This document shows, piece by piece, positions 9,164 through 23,060 of a stretch of DNA of 64,000 bases. Both the position numbers and the translations under genes were made by a program. The notes under the pieces were generated by a model. That model saw nothing but the letters and a program-made list of their open reading frames with translations. It did not search any database and was not told where the DNA came from. The first letter of the stretch is position 1; each line of letters begins with the position of its first letter. The stretch is from NCBI GenBank assembly GCA_019459145.1, contig JAIBEK010000065.1, forward strand, positions 1 through 64,000. The letters run 5' to 3'. The DNA comes from Arenimonas sp. (GTDB lineage Bacteria > Pseudomonadota > Alphaproteobacteria > Rhizobiales > Rhizobiaceae).

Positions 9164-10147
9164 TCAACCGTGGCCGATCAGGATACCGGCCGCGAGCACC
9201 AGCGAGCCGCCGAGCACAACCTGCATGGCGGCGCGCAGGAAGGGCGTCTCCATGTACTTGTTCTGGATGAAGGCGATGGCCCAGAGTTCGAAGAACACGA
9301 CCACGGCGGCGGTGATCGTCGCGGTCCAGAAATGCGGAATGAGATAGGGCAGCGCGTGGCCAAGGCCGCCGAGCGCCGTCATGATGCCCGAAGCCAGGCC
9401 GCGCTTGATCGGCGAGCCGCGACCCGACAGCTTGCCGTCGTCGTGGGCCGCTTCGGTAAAGCCCATGGAAATGCCGGCGCCGACCGAGGCCGACAGGCCG
9501 ACGAGGAAGGTCTGCCAGGTGTCGCCGGTGGCAAAGGCGGCGGCGAAGATCGGCGCCAGCGTCGAGACCGATCCGTCCATCAGGCCGGCAAGCCCCGGCT
9601 GGACATAGGTCAGCACGAACTGGCGGTGGGCGCTTTGGTCCTCCTCCGCCTTGACGTCTTCCGGCGTGTGACGCTCGCCGAGCATGGAGGCGGTTTCCTC
9701 GTGGGCCTGCTCGGCCAGCGCCAGATCACCCAGAAGCTTGCGGGTCGCGGCATCACTCGTGCGCTGCGCCGCCGCGAGGTAGAAGCGATAGGCGCCCTTC
9801 TCCATGAGTTCCGCTTCTGCCCGGATCTGATCCAGACTCTGATTGGCGCGCAGCCAGTCCGGTTTGCGATCATAGAATCCGTTGACATGCTCGCGGCGGA
9901 TCAGCGGAATGCGCTCGCCGAAGCGCTGGCGATGCATCTCGATCAGATTGTTGCGATGGGTATGCTCGACTGCCGCCATGTCCTCGAACACCTTGGCCGA
10001 TTGCGGATATTGTTCGCGCAACTGGTCGGCATAGGCAAGGTAGATGCGCGCATCGTCCTCTTCGGATGAGATTGCCAGCGCCAAGATTTCCTGGTCGTTG
10101 AGGCTGGAGAAAGGGCGTTTCGATGACGTGAAAAAGCGTGCCAGCAT
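9164..10147 (-). CDS. mbfA: membrane-bound ferritin-like iron exporter MbfA
   Basis: 327 residues. The N-terminal ferritin-like/erythrin four-helix domain (about 15-165) has di-iron Glu/His motifs [36 protein letters not shown] and [12 protein letters not shown]-terminal VIT1/CCC1-type membrane domain (about 185-327) has five predicted helices. In Bradyrhizobium and Agrobacterium this fusion exports iron and protects against iron and peroxide stress. ATG 10147 is the start. An ICE-like palindrome lies 17 bases upstream, pointing to repression by Irr when iron is low. Confidence 0.9.
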   Translation of the reverse strand: MLARFFTSSKRPFSSLNDQEILALAISSEEDDARIYLAYADQLREQYPQSAKVFEDMAAVEHTHRNNLIEMHRQRFGERIPLIRREHVNGFYDRKPDWLRANQSLDQIRAEAELMEKGAYRFYLAAAQRTSDAATRKLLGDLALAEQAHEETASMLGERHTPEDVKAEEDQSAHRQFVLTYVQPGLAGLMDGSVSTLAPIFAAAFATGDTWQTFLVGLSASVGAGISMGFTEAAHDDGKLSGRGSPIKRGLASGIMTALGGLGHALPYLIPHFWTATITAAVVVFFELWAIAFIQNKYMETPFLRAAMQVVLGGSLVLAAGILIGHG

Positions 10148-10164
10148 GACTACCTACCTTGTTC

Positions 10165-10181
10165 TTTATAATCATTCTAAA
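10165..10181 (-). promoter_or_regulatory. ICE-like box (Irr operator) of mbfA
   Basis: Read on the minus strand this is TTTAGAATGATTATAAA, an almost perfect 17-bp palindrome. It differs at one position from the iron control element pattern TTTAGAA-N3-TTCTAAA bound by the haem-responsive regulator Irr in rhizobia. It lies between 10181 and the mbfA ATG at 10147, a position suited to repression. Confidence 0.75.
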
Positions 10182-10338
10182 TCTAGTCCGCGACCTGTTC
10201 AGGGTCAAGTCGTCCTAGTGCCGCACCTTGACCGCGGGCGACTTGAAACCGGTGCGACGATCGGCCCGATCGCGTCCGTTTGACGAGCGCACCACGATCG
10301 ACGACAAGCGTCAAGCGGACATGGGACGAAGGAAGCAG

Positions 10339-10809
10339 ATGGCGATGCAGGATGATCTGATCGGTCGCGCGGCAAATCGGGCCGAGATCATCGCCCGCGC
10401 GCAGGCGCAGATGGCCGAAATGGGCATCGATCGCGCCTTCATCGATCGCCTGGTCGAGACCTTCTACGGCCGAATCCAGGCCCATCCGCGCCTCGGGCCC
10501 GTCTTCGACACCCGCCTTTCCGGCCGCTGGCCGGAGCACCTCGCCAAGATGAAGGCCTTTTGGACGTCGATCGCCTTCAAGAACGGCGCCTATGGTGGCA
10601 AGCCGGTCCAGGCCCATCACGGACTCGCCGGCATCACCGAGGGCTTGTTCGTCGAATGGCTGGCGCTGTTTAGCGAGACCCTCGACGACATGAAAGCGTC
10701 GGAAGAAGCGCGCCGCTGGTTCATGGCGACGGCCGATCGGATCGCCCGCAGCCTCGTCACTGCCCTATTCTGCAATCCCGCCCTCGAAAACCCGACCCGA
10801 CGCGTCTAA
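10339..10809 (+). CDS. group III truncated haemoglobin
   Basis: About 156-residue globin with the group III layout. Helix B/C region is FYGRIQAHPRLGPVFDTRL, helix E region HLAKMKAFWTSIAF, the proximal His lies in PVQAHHGLAGI, and FVEWLALF follows. Such cytosolic globins bind O2 or NO under low oxygen; the physiological role is not settled. The frame is open from 10228. ATG 10339 follows GGAAG by only 3 bases, while ATG 10345 has 9-base spacing and is equally likely. It is divergent from mbfA, so the 190-base gap holds both promoters. Confidence 0.88.
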   Translation: MAMQDDLIGRAANRAEIIARAQAQMAEMGIDRAFIDRLVETFYGRIQAHPRLGPVFDTRLSGRWPEHLAKMKAFWTSIAFKNGAYGGKPVQAHHGLAGITEGLFVEWLALFSETLDDMKASEEARRWFMATADRIARSLVTALFCNPALENPTRRV

Positions 10810-11007
10810 CCGTCCCCCTGACGGATCTGCCGACATGCTCGACGCGCATCTTTCGCATGCCGTCCGGGCTTTCTGCGAAATTTTGCGAAAGGCAAAACGC
10901 CCCGACGCGCAACTCTGACAGCTTTCGGGCTTGCAAGCACGACACATCATGGCTAGACCCCCGCATGGGAGGAGGAAACGATTATAGGAAACAACCAAGG
11001 CTATTGA

Positions 11008-12117
<1,110 letters not shown>

Positions 12118-12146
12118 CGCCTTCGCCGTCAAGCCGAACAAACCCG

Positions 12147-12180
12147 GCCCCGGACAACCCTGTCCGGGGCATTTTTCTTT
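12147..12180 (+). terminator. rho-independent terminator of the TRAP binding-protein gene
   Basis: 10-bp stem (GCCCCGGACA / TGTCCGGGGC) with an ACCC loop, followed by ATTTTTCTTT. It lies 29 bases past the stop at 12117. Confidence 0.92.
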
Positions 12181-12304
12181 GCCGGCACCCATCCCGGCCG
12201 GCCTTGCCCGAACAAAATGAAATATGTCTAATTTTATATGTTAGGCATTTGTTATTTTGAGTGTTTTACGATCCGCGCAGTGTCTATTGCGTGGAGTTCG
12301 AAAA

Positions 12305-16033
<3,729 letters not shown>

Positions 16034-16087
16034 TCCGACGGCCCGCCCCGCATTCGGCCGTCCTCAGGAAGAGATCTCGGCGTCCGC

Positions 16088-17644
16088 CTATTTCGACACC
16101 TGCCAGCCGCCGCTGCCGCCACCCCATTTGTTGCTGGCCGACCACTGGCCGGAACCGGAGCGCCCGTCGACCCGGCCGTTGATCGTCCCGTTGAACGGGT
16201 AGGGCTTGGTCTCCTTGAACACCGTACCCTGCAACACGCCGGTCAACGGCGCGCTGAAGGCGCCGTCCGCGCCAAGCGAGCCCGAGAACCGTGCGGTGAA
16301 GCCGTCGCCCTCGAAGCTGCCGGAAATCGAACCGGAGACCGAAGAACCGGCAACGACGAGGGACAGGGAACCGGAGGCCTTGCCGGAAATGCGGCCGCCG
16401 TACTGGCCGGCGAGATCCGCCGCCGGCTGCTGCGGCTCTTCGGTAATTCCGCCAAGCTTCGCGACCACGGAGCGGTACTCCTTGAACTTCTCCAGTTGCT
16501 CCCGGTATTCCTTGGAATTGGCCCCATACACCACGCCGGTCGACAGTAGATTGGCCATGGCCTTGATATGGATCGGATCGTGCGGGTCGAGCACGCCGTC
16601 ATTCTTCAGCTTGTCGCGGATCATCTGGGTGAAGCGCTGGAGATTGTAGGGGTGCTTGGTCCACCAGTCGCGCCCGTATTTGCCGTAAGCCGCCGTATCG
16701 AGCGCCTCCGTCATCAGGTCGGCTTCGGCCTGCGCATCGGCGCGGGCCTTTTCCACCACCGCCGCCGCCTGGTCCTTCTTGTTGCGGGCCGCGAAGGTCT
16801 GGAGAATGTCGTCGACAACCTCCTCGTCGCTGGTCGCCGTCAACCGCTCGCGCACCGCGTCGCTCGGTTCCGCCGTCGCCTGGGAAATGTCGTCGGCGCG
16901 CTGGTCGGCAAGCTCGATCTTGCGATCGCGGATGACGGAGGAATAGAGTGGCAGGGTCTCCAGCCGTTCGCGGATCGCCTCGCGCGTCTGATCGTCGCCC
17001 TTGGCATATTCCTGGTAGAGTTCCTCGATCGTGCTGTCGACGAATTTGCCCTTGGCGTAGTTCACCACGCCAGCCGCCGTCTCGACCGCGGTAAAGGCGG
17101 CGGCCGCGGGCGTCGCGGCGATGAAGGCGCGGCCGAGAAATTCATAGGCCGCCTGCGGATCGCCGCCCGCCGCCTTGCCCAGCACGTCGGCCGCCTCGTT
17201 GACCTTGTCGATATTGCCGAGCACGCCTGCCATCTGCTTGCGCAGCGCCGGATCCTTGATCCCGTTGGCCAGCGTCTTGCCGAGCGCGACCGCGACCTCC
17301 TCGGTCGCCGCTCTGGCCTTTTCCGGGTCGCCGCTGGTCAGCGCATCCGCGGCGTTCTCGGCGAACATGTTGATCTCGTTGGCCGAGAGGGCCACCGTGC
17401 CAAGCTGGCGGACGAGCGTCTTGTTCGCCCCCGACTTGTAGAGCTTCTTGTAGAGCGCCACGATCGCCGCCTGCGACTGCGACTTGATCACTTCCTTGGC
17501 CTGTTCGTCGGCATAGTCGAGCGCCGCCTTCTTGGCATCCTCCTGCCAGGTGGTCGGCGCCTGGGCGAGTGCCGCCGGAGAGAAAAGCGCGAGTGTTGTG
17601 GCCATGACCAAGGCCGGCAGAGCAATCGGTCGCAAGGATCTCAT
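16088..17644 (-). CDS. exported protein of unknown function
   Basis: 518 residues with a signal peptide (about 1-27, cut near ALAQA). The middle (about 30-400) is alpha-helical and rich in Ala, Lys and Glu, with a Gly/Ala segment near 165-195. The last 110 residues turn into Gly/Ser-rich beta-type sequence, with repeated short strands such as GRISGKASGSLSLVV and VSGSISGSFEGDGF. No family is recognised. Its ATG overlaps the stop of the upstream gene by four bases (ATGA), so the two are translationally coupled and probably act together in the periplasm or envelope. It is convergent with the EAL gene. Confidence 0.75.
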   Translation of the reverse strand: MRSLRPIALPALVMATTLALFSPAALAQAPTTWQEDAKKAALDYADEQAKEVIKSQSQAAIVALYKKLYKSGANKTLVRQLGTVALSANEINMFAENAADALTSGDPEKARAATEEVAVALGKTLANGIKDPALRKQMAGVLGNIDKVNEAADVLGKAAGGDPQAAYEFLGRAFIAATPAAAAFTAVETAAGVVNYAKGKFVDSTIEELYQEYAKGDDQTREAIRERLETLPLYSSVIRDRKIELADQRADDISQATAEPSDAVRERLTATSDEEVVDDILQTFAARNKKDQAAAVVEKARADAQAEADLMTEALDTAAYGKYGRDWWTKHPYNLQRFTQMIRDKLKNDGVLDPHDPIHIKAMANLLSTGVVYGANSKEYREQLEKFKEYRSVVAKLGGITEEPQQPAADLAGQYGGRISGKASGSLSLVVAGSSVSGSISGSFEGDGFTARFSGSLGADGAFSAPLTGVLQGTVFKETKPYPFNGTINGRVDGRSGSGQWSASNKWGGGSGGWQVSK

Positions 17645-19764
17645 CTCGGATTCACCTCCAGGTCGCTCAGGTCGAAATCGGCAAAGGGATCGGCTCCGCT
17701 CGCCGGCGCGGCGGCCGGAACCTCGGTGCCCTCCGGCGGGGGCAGCGTCTCGTCGAGGCTTGCCAGCACCATTTCGAACAGCGGCAGGCCGTCGGCCAGG
17801 TCCTCGCCGAAGGCGCGGTAGGCAAGCGTCAGGCGCGCGCCGTCGCCGCGCGGTTCGTCGAAGAACACCTGCCGGCCGCGCATGCGCCCTTCGGCAAGCT
17901 CCAGCACGGTCGCCGGCCGTCCCATCATCACCGTGTAGTCCAGCGAGGCGACCTCGTCGCTCGGCATCGGCTTGTCCTTCGGCCAGAGCGACAGCGCGAT
18001 CCGCGCCCCTTCGTCCGGCCGGGTCATGACAATCCCACCGGCGATGTCCTCGTCGGGCTTGACCTGCCAGCCGGTCGGAACCGTGACCGAGGCCCGACCG
18101 ACCCAGGCGCGGCGCTCATCGTCCTCCTGCGTGACGTCGTCGGCTGCTGCGCCATCCACCGTCGCAGCATCGGGCAGGGTCGCTGCCGCGCTGCCCGACC
18201 CAAGCACGACCAGCGGCTGCTTGCCGTCGCCGACCCCGGCCTTGCGCTCTTGTCCATCGATCGTCACGCTTTCGAGGATGCGGTCGAAGTCCGGATCGCC
18301 GCCGCCGAGGCGGCCGCCTCCAACATCCTCGAACAGGAAATGCAGGCGCTTCTTGTCCGCCCGGCCCTCGTCCAATGTCACGCTCAAGGCCTCGATCCCC
18401 TCGAACCTCGTGTGGATCCACAAGGCGGCTTGACCGGCGACCCTGATCTTGCGGTTGGAGACGATGTCATTGTAGCCAAGCAGCGGTTCGTCGGGGAACC
18501 ACCACCAGACCATCAGGCTGCGCTTTCCGTCCGGTGCCTTGAGCGTGAGCGTGTCGCCGTCGATCTGCTTTTTCCAGTCCTGCGGCGCCTTGAGGGCAAA
18601 ACCCTCGAAGGCATGCGTGGTCCAGCCGTCCAGGTCCGTTGCCGATCGCCCCTTGCCGTCATCGGCAGTCGTCCCGGCCGCGCCCACAGAGCGTGCACCG
18701 TCGTCACCGTCAGAAACCGTCTCTTCCGGCAGATCCGCATCGCTCGTCGCCGCCGGCTGTTGGTCTTGGCTGTCGGCCCCCTCATCCGCCGTGCGCAGCG
18801 AGTCTGCCATCCGCGCGGCCATCGGATCGAGCCTGGCCTTCAGGCTCTTGGCATAGCTTATCTCGAAGGTGTGGATCACGCCGCCATCATCGCTCAGAAC
18901 CACCTTGCGCAGGAAGAAATCGCCGCCGCGAAAGCCGGAATGCAGGTACCAGTTCTCCCCCCGGCGCTTCCTCGTCACCGTCTCGTCCTCGCCCAGGCCC
19001 GCCAGATGCTCCTCGATCAGTTCGTCGAGCGTGCTGTCGAAGACGTTGTGCGAACCGAAGACCAGGAAACGGGCCGAGCCGTCGCGCGCCTCGAAGGTCC
19101 GCCCGTCGTCGTTTTCCGGCGGTGGCAGCATGCGGAACATCGGAGCGGAATAATCGATCCGCGTGCCGAAGCGGTCGTTGCGATAGGTGATCCAGTTGCT
19201 GGCCATCGGATCGGCCGGGACGGCGGCGTTGTCTGTCTTGCCGGGATCGGTGTTGCCAAGTTCGGTCTCGACAGGGTCCGTCTCGCCAGAGTTCGTCTCG
19301 ACGATATCGGAGGGCTGCTCCGCATCTTCGGTTTCGGCCGGCCAAGGATCTCCACCCATGTCCGAGGGCGGCGCATCATCGCCGAGGTCGAGCGGAGGCG
19401 GCGGACTGCCGGGGTCCATGCTGTCCATGTCCGGGGGTGCCATATCCGGCGGCGGGCCGTCGGGGCCGTCGTCCGGCGCGGCGCCGCCGAAGACATAGGC
19501 GTCATAGGCCCAGCCACGCGTCCCGTCCGGAAGTTCGACATTCAGCCAGCGTCCGTCGCGGCCGATCACCGTGAGCTCGGTGCCCGGCCCCATGGGCAGG
19601 ATCATTTGAAAACGCGAGCCGGGTCCCGTGCGCAGCGCCAGGAAATTATCCCCCGCCGGATTCAGCCCCCCGACATAATCGGCATGCGCCGGCCGCGCCG
19701 GGAGGCCTGCTCCAAGCGCTGCCACAAGGATGGTGCCCAGCCAGAATGTGCGATGCCGGTCCAC
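17641..19764 (-). CDS. exported SH3-domain protein with three PsbP/MOG1-like repeats
   Basis: 707 residues from GTG 19764 (GGGGGAG ribosome binding site 7 bases before). An upstream in-frame ATG at 19854 would bury the signal peptide. Order: signal peptide (1-28); bacterial SH3 domain (about 38-90, FLALRTGPGSRF, GRWLNVELPDGTRGWAYDA); an acidic Pro/Asp linker (about 92-180); then three similar blocks (about 190-335, 395-530, 570-690). Each block has an aromatic YRNDRFG- or FEGFALKAPQDW-like start and alternating strands, as in PsbP/DcrB-like folds. SH3 modules of this kind bind cell-wall peptide. The function is not known; it is coupled to the 16088 gene. Confidence 0.75.
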   Translation of the reverse strand: MDRHRTFWLGTILVAALGAGLPARPAHADYVGGLNPAGDNFLALRTGPGSRFQMILPMGPGTELTVIGRDGRWLNVELPDGTRGWAYDAYVFGGAAPDDGPDGPPPDMAPPDMDSMDPGSPPPPLDLGDDAPPSDMGGDPWPAETEDAEQPSDIVETNSGETDPVETELGNTDPGKTDNAAVPADPMASNWITYRNDRFGTRIDYSAPMFRMLPPPENDDGRTFEARDGSARFLVFGSHNVFDSTLDELIEEHLAGLGEDETVTRKRRGENWYLHSGFRGGDFFLRKVVLSDDGGVIHTFEISYAKSLKARLDPMAARMADSLRTADEGADSQDQQPAATSDADLPEETVSDGDDGARSVGAAGTTADDGKGRSATDLDGWTTHAFEGFALKAPQDWKKQIDGDTLTLKAPDGKRSLMVWWWFPDEPLLGYNDIVSNRKIRVAGQAALWIHTRFEGIEALSVTLDEGRADKKRLHFLFEDVGGGRLGGGDPDFDRILESVTIDGQERKAGVGDGKQPLVVLGSGSAAATLPDAATVDGAAADDVTQEDDERRAWVGRASVTVPTGWQVKPDEDIAGGIVMTRPDEGARIALSLWPKDKPMPSDEVASLDYTVMMGRPATVLELAEGRMRGRQVFFDEPRGDGARLTLAYRAFGEDLADGLPLFEMVLASLDETLPPPEGTEVPAAAPASGADPFADFDLSDLEVNPR

Positions 19765-19967
19765 GCCACGTCTCCCCCTGATGCCGGAACGGCGTCTGCC
19801 GATGATGCAACGGACAGGCAACCGAATTCCGGCAGTTCCCCTCGATAATCTCAAGTCAGTATGCGCCTTTGCGGCACAAGATTATTGATTGAAGTCAACT
19901 GCGGGAACGAAGGCCGGCTGGCGAGAAAGCCATCCGCGCCGAGCCGCCCGACCTATGGCCGGATGCC

Positions 19968-20993
19968 TCAGGCCTCCAGCCCTTTGAGCACATTGGTGAC
20001 GTTGAGGCCGATTTCCGGCACGCCATAGCCGCCCTCCATGACGGTCAGGATCGGCAGGCCGGTCGCCGCGATCATCTCGCCCATGCGGATATAGTCCGGG
20101 CTCTTCAGCTTGAAGAAGCTGATCGGGTCCTGCTCGAAGGTATCGACGCCGAGCGAGACGACGATCGCCTCGGCGCCATAGGCCTCGATGCGCTTCAGGG
20201 CATCGGCGAGCGCCGCCGACCAGACCTCCCACGGGGTGCCTGCCGGCATCGGATAATTGGCGTTCAGCCCCTCGCCCTCCCCCGCGCCGGTCTCGTCGGC
20301 ATAGCCGAGGAAGTAGGGGAAGGCGTCGACCGGATCGCCATGCAGCGAGGCGAAGAAGATGTCGCCGCGATTGTAGGTGATGTCCTGCGTGCCGTTGCCG
20401 TGGTGGAAGTCGACATCAAGGATCGCGACCTTCTTCGCCCCGTGATCGAGCAGGCGCTGGGCGGCGACCGCGGCATTGTTGATGAAGCAGTAACCGCCGA
20501 AGAGGTCGATGCCAGCGTGATGGCCCGGCGGACGGCAGAGGGAGAAGGCGAAGCGGTGGCCGGCATTCAGCCAGTCGACGCCCGAAAGCGCCACATCCAT
20601 CGAGGCGATGGCCGCCTCATAGGTGCCTTTGGAGATCGCCGTCTCGACCGAATTGGCATAATAGCCGACGGCACCGTCGATGTTGTTGGGCACCCGGTTG
20701 CGGCTGCGGCGATAGGCAAAGGCGGTCGGGATGGCCTCGCCGGGAAAGCCCTGGGCGCTCCAGCGGTCCCAGCAAGTGCGCAGGAATTCGATATAATCGG
20801 CGCCATGCACCTTGAGGGCTGTCTCGAGCCCATGCTCCTCGGGCGCGACGACATCGCCAAAGCCGGCCTCTTTGACCGCTTCCAGAATCCATTCGGCACG
20901 GAACGGCCCCTCGAAGGGTTTCACCAGTATGCCGCCATGCAGCTCAGTCTTGGCATCGCGCAGCTTGTGCTTTTCGGAATAGATGACCCGCAT
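19968..20993 (-). CDS. histone deacetylase / acetylpolyamine amidohydrolase family protein
   Basis: 341-residue zinc hydrolase from ATG 20993 (MRVIYSEKHKLRDAKTELHG). It carries the family's active-site stretches: CRPPGHHAG with the His pair, DVDFHHGNGTQD with the metal Asp/His, and VSLGVDTFEQDP and MEGGYG near the end. The N-terminal form and length fit bacterial acetylpolyamine amidohydrolases, which deacetylate polyamines in the cytosol. The true substrate is inferred. The frame continues upstream to 21092, but the ATG at 20993 matches relatives. Confidence 0.9.
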   Translation of the reverse strand: MRVIYSEKHKLRDAKTELHGGILVKPFEGPFRAEWILEAVKEAGFGDVVAPEEHGLETALKVHGADYIEFLRTCWDRWSAQGFPGEAIPTAFAYRRSRNRVPNNIDGAVGYYANSVETAISKGTYEAAIASMDVALSGVDWLNAGHRFAFSLCRPPGHHAGIDLFGGYCFINNAAVAAQRLLDHGAKKVAILDVDFHHGNGTQDITYNRGDIFFASLHGDPVDAFPYFLGYADETGAGEGEGLNANYPMPAGTPWEVWSAALADALKRIEAYGAEAIVVSLGVDTFEQDPISFFKLKSPDYIRMGEMIAATGLPILTVMEGGYGVPEIGLNVTNVLKGLEA

Positions 20994-21115
20994 GATCGTT
21001 ATCGTTCCCCTTGTGCTTTCCAGGGAAAACGTAACGTCATCCGCGCCGGCTCCGCAAGACGGATGCAGGGCGATTTCCGGTCGGATGACCAAATTTCATC
21101 CGACCGGAACACGGT

Positions 21116-21502
21116 TCAAGGGACGAGGTTGATTTCCTCGGTCTCGCCGCCGGTGCAGGTGTAGCAGCAGTCTTCGCAGGTTTCGGCATTTTCCGGCCCG
21201 GTGCCCCAATAGGTCCCCTTGTCGCCGGAAACCCAGGCGCCGTAGCAGATCTGCTCGCCTTCGCTGCAGGAGAGCGGGATTTCCTTCGTCTCGCCGTCAT
21301 CGAGATAGTAGACTTCGTTGCCGCCCGGCCAGACATGGTTCCGGTCCTGGCTATAGAGTTCGACCTCGACGGCATTCGGATGGCTGTTGCGCATCATGAA
21401 GGTGACGTCGGCGGCAGCGGCCGGCAGGACGGATGCCGCGACAGTGCCGGCGAGAAGGAAAAGGGCTGCGGCGCGCCGCATCCCGGTAGAAAGCGATGAC
21501 AT
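21116..21502 (-). CDS. small Cys-rich exported protein
   Basis: 128 residues. A signal peptide (about 1-31) leaves a mature protein of about 97 residues with six cysteines: SCSEGEQICYG in the middle and CEDCCYTCTGG near the C-terminus. They probably form disulfides in the periplasm, although a metal-binding role is possible. It is acidic and starts at ATG 21502 after GGGGGTAATCC. No family is recognised and the neighbours (HDAC, GNAT) give no hint. Confidence 0.7.
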   Translation of the reverse strand: MSSLSTGMRRAAALFLLAGTVAASVLPAAAADVTFMMRNSHPNAVEVELYSQDRNHVWPGGNEVYYLDDGETKEIPLSCSEGEQICYGAWVSGDKGTYWGTGPENAETCEDCCYTCTGGETEEINLVP

Positions 21503-21613
21503 GGATTACCCCCGATGCTTGAAGGCCCGAAAGGTCGGGCCTCGCCATTGCTAGCACGACGGGCGGCGATCAAGGGAGGGGGTCAGGCCCCATGCCGCGG
21601 ACGTTTTTTGGGC

Positions 21614-22186
21614 TTAATTGTTTGCCGCCCCTCCCATCTGCCGCCCCGTCTGCCCGTCGATCTGCCCCCCAATCTGCTTGTAGAAGATCGTCGTGTCGCA
21701 ATACCGACCGTCGGGGAACAGCGCATAGTTGGGGATCACCCCGGTCCGGCTCCAGCCTAGCCGCTCGTAGATCTTTTCAGCCGGCTCCCCCGTCGCGGTA
21801 TCCAGCACCAGAAGCGTGCGGCCGGCTTTGGCCGCCTCCGCTTCCGCTGCTTCCATCAAAAGCCGTGACAGGCCGAGCCCGCGCGCCCGGCGATGGACGA
21901 GCAGTTTCATCAGGTCGCCGCGATGCGGCTGGTTGGGCTTGGTGGCGAACCCGACCTGCACCGTGCCGATCACCCGTCCGGCATCGTCCTCTGCCACCAC
22001 CAGCAAAACCTCGCCGCGGCCGACGGCTCCCGCCACCCCCTGCCAGAAGGGCACCGCGTCCGGTGGTCGATAGGGCGACATGAAGCCGAGCGAGGCGCCG
22101 CCCTCGACGCAGTCGGCCAGCACCTCTGAGAGGTCGGCCAAGGCCGCGAGGGTCTGTTGTTCGTCCAGCAGGCGGATGGCGGTCAT
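21614..22186 (-). CDS. GNAT-family N-acetyltransferase
   Basis: 190-residue acyl-CoA-dependent acetyltransferase. The acetyl-CoA loop is at LMKLLVHRRARGLGLSRLL (variant of the Q/RxxGxG/A motif), followed by LLVLDTATGEPAEKIYERLGW. The last 20 residues are a Gly/Gln-rich extension (GGQIDGQTGRQMGG) beyond the domain. It begins 24 bases behind the XRE-cupin gene and is probably cotranscribed with it. In similar pairs the regulator and GNAT act on amino acid or antibiotic-like substrates; the target here is unknown. Confidence 0.85.
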   Translation of the reverse strand: MTAIRLLDEQQTLAALADLSEVLADCVEGGASLGFMSPYRPPDAVPFWQGVAGAVGRGEVLLVVAEDDAGRVIGTVQVGFATKPNQPHRGDLMKLLVHRRARGLGLSRLLMEAAEAEAAKAGRTLLVLDTATGEPAEKIYERLGWSRTGVIPNYALFPDGRYCDTTIFYKQIGGQIDGQTGRQMGGAANN

Positions 22187-22210
22187 CAGGTACTCCGAAA
22201 GGCAGACGGT

Positions 22211-22789
22211 TCAGCGGGGACCGAGATCGATGATCACGGCATAGCGGGCGGGCCTGTCCGTCGGGTTCCTGAACCCGTGGACGTCGCCGACATTCATGAA
22301 CAAGCAGTCGCCGGCAGAAAGCCGGTGCACGGTTTCGCCGACGAAGAGTTCCATCTCGCCCTCGAACAGCCAGACATGCTGCGACTGGCTGCGGCTCGCC
22401 TGCTGGCCGGGAAAGCGCACCTCGGCGCCGGCCGGAAACTCGACCTCGACCAGATCGACCCGCGAACCCAGCCCGCCTGGCGAAACGACGCGGCGCAGAT
22501 AGCCGCTTTCCGGATCGCGCCAGACCGGCTGGTCGGCCCGCCGGGCGAGCGGTGAAACCTCTGCCCCGCTGGTGGCGAAGAAGACCGAAAGCGACACGCC
22601 GAGCGCCGAGCAGAGCCGCGCCAGAAGCGCCGCCGTCGGGCTCGCCTCGCCGCGCTCGACCCGCGAGATCATCGCCCGGCTGACGCCGGACAGTTCCGCC
22701 AACTGGTCGAGCGTCAGGCCGCGTTCGGCACGCAGTGCGCTCAGACGGGCGCCGATATGGCGCGCGAGATCGACATCGATATTTTCCAT
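22211..22789 (-). CDS. XRE-family transcriptional regulator with cupin sensor domain
   Basis: 192 residues. The N-terminal helix-turn-helix (about 8-65: GLTLDQLAELSGVSRAMISR) is followed by a C-terminal cupin barrel (about 105-190: HVWLFEGEMELFV, GDCLFMNVGDVHGF), the layout of PuuR-like metabolite regulators. ATG 22789 is the start. It is divergent from the MFS gene at 23061 and lies before the GNAT gene, so it probably controls both from the 271-base spacer; that is inference from layout. Confidence 0.9.
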   Translation of the reverse strand: MENIDVDLARHIGARLSALRAERGLTLDQLAELSGVSRAMISRVERGEASPTAALLARLCSALGVSLSVFFATSGAEVSPLARRADQPVWRDPESGYLRRVVSPGGLGSRVDLVEVEFPAGAEVRFPGQQASRSQSQHVWLFEGEMELFVGETVHRLSAGDCLFMNVGDVHGFRNPTDRPARYAVIIDLGPR

Positions 22790-23060
22790 TATCGTAGAAT
22801 AGTGTAATCAGATATTGGAGTCAAGCATTGTGCAATGCCATGGAGCCCTTCGCCGGAGAGGTCTGCCGCATGGCGCCGCGCCAACCCTGCGGCGCCCTCA
22901 CCGGGCCGGCCGAGAAACTGCAGCCGACGTCGCGCAGACGCTATCGCGGCGATTCTCCTTCGGCTAGAAACGCAGGAACGCTCGCCTCCCGGCGACCGTT
23001 TCCGCGTTCCACTGCCTTGCCGGGCGCCGATCCGGCGCCGCCATTCTCCAGGATGACCCG

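Noticed and set aside
21524-21541. Hairpin GGCCCGA / TCGGGCC as a terminator
   Set aside because: It lies upstream of the Cys-rich protein gene and past the GNAT stop region only on the wrong side. It has no T-run in either direction.
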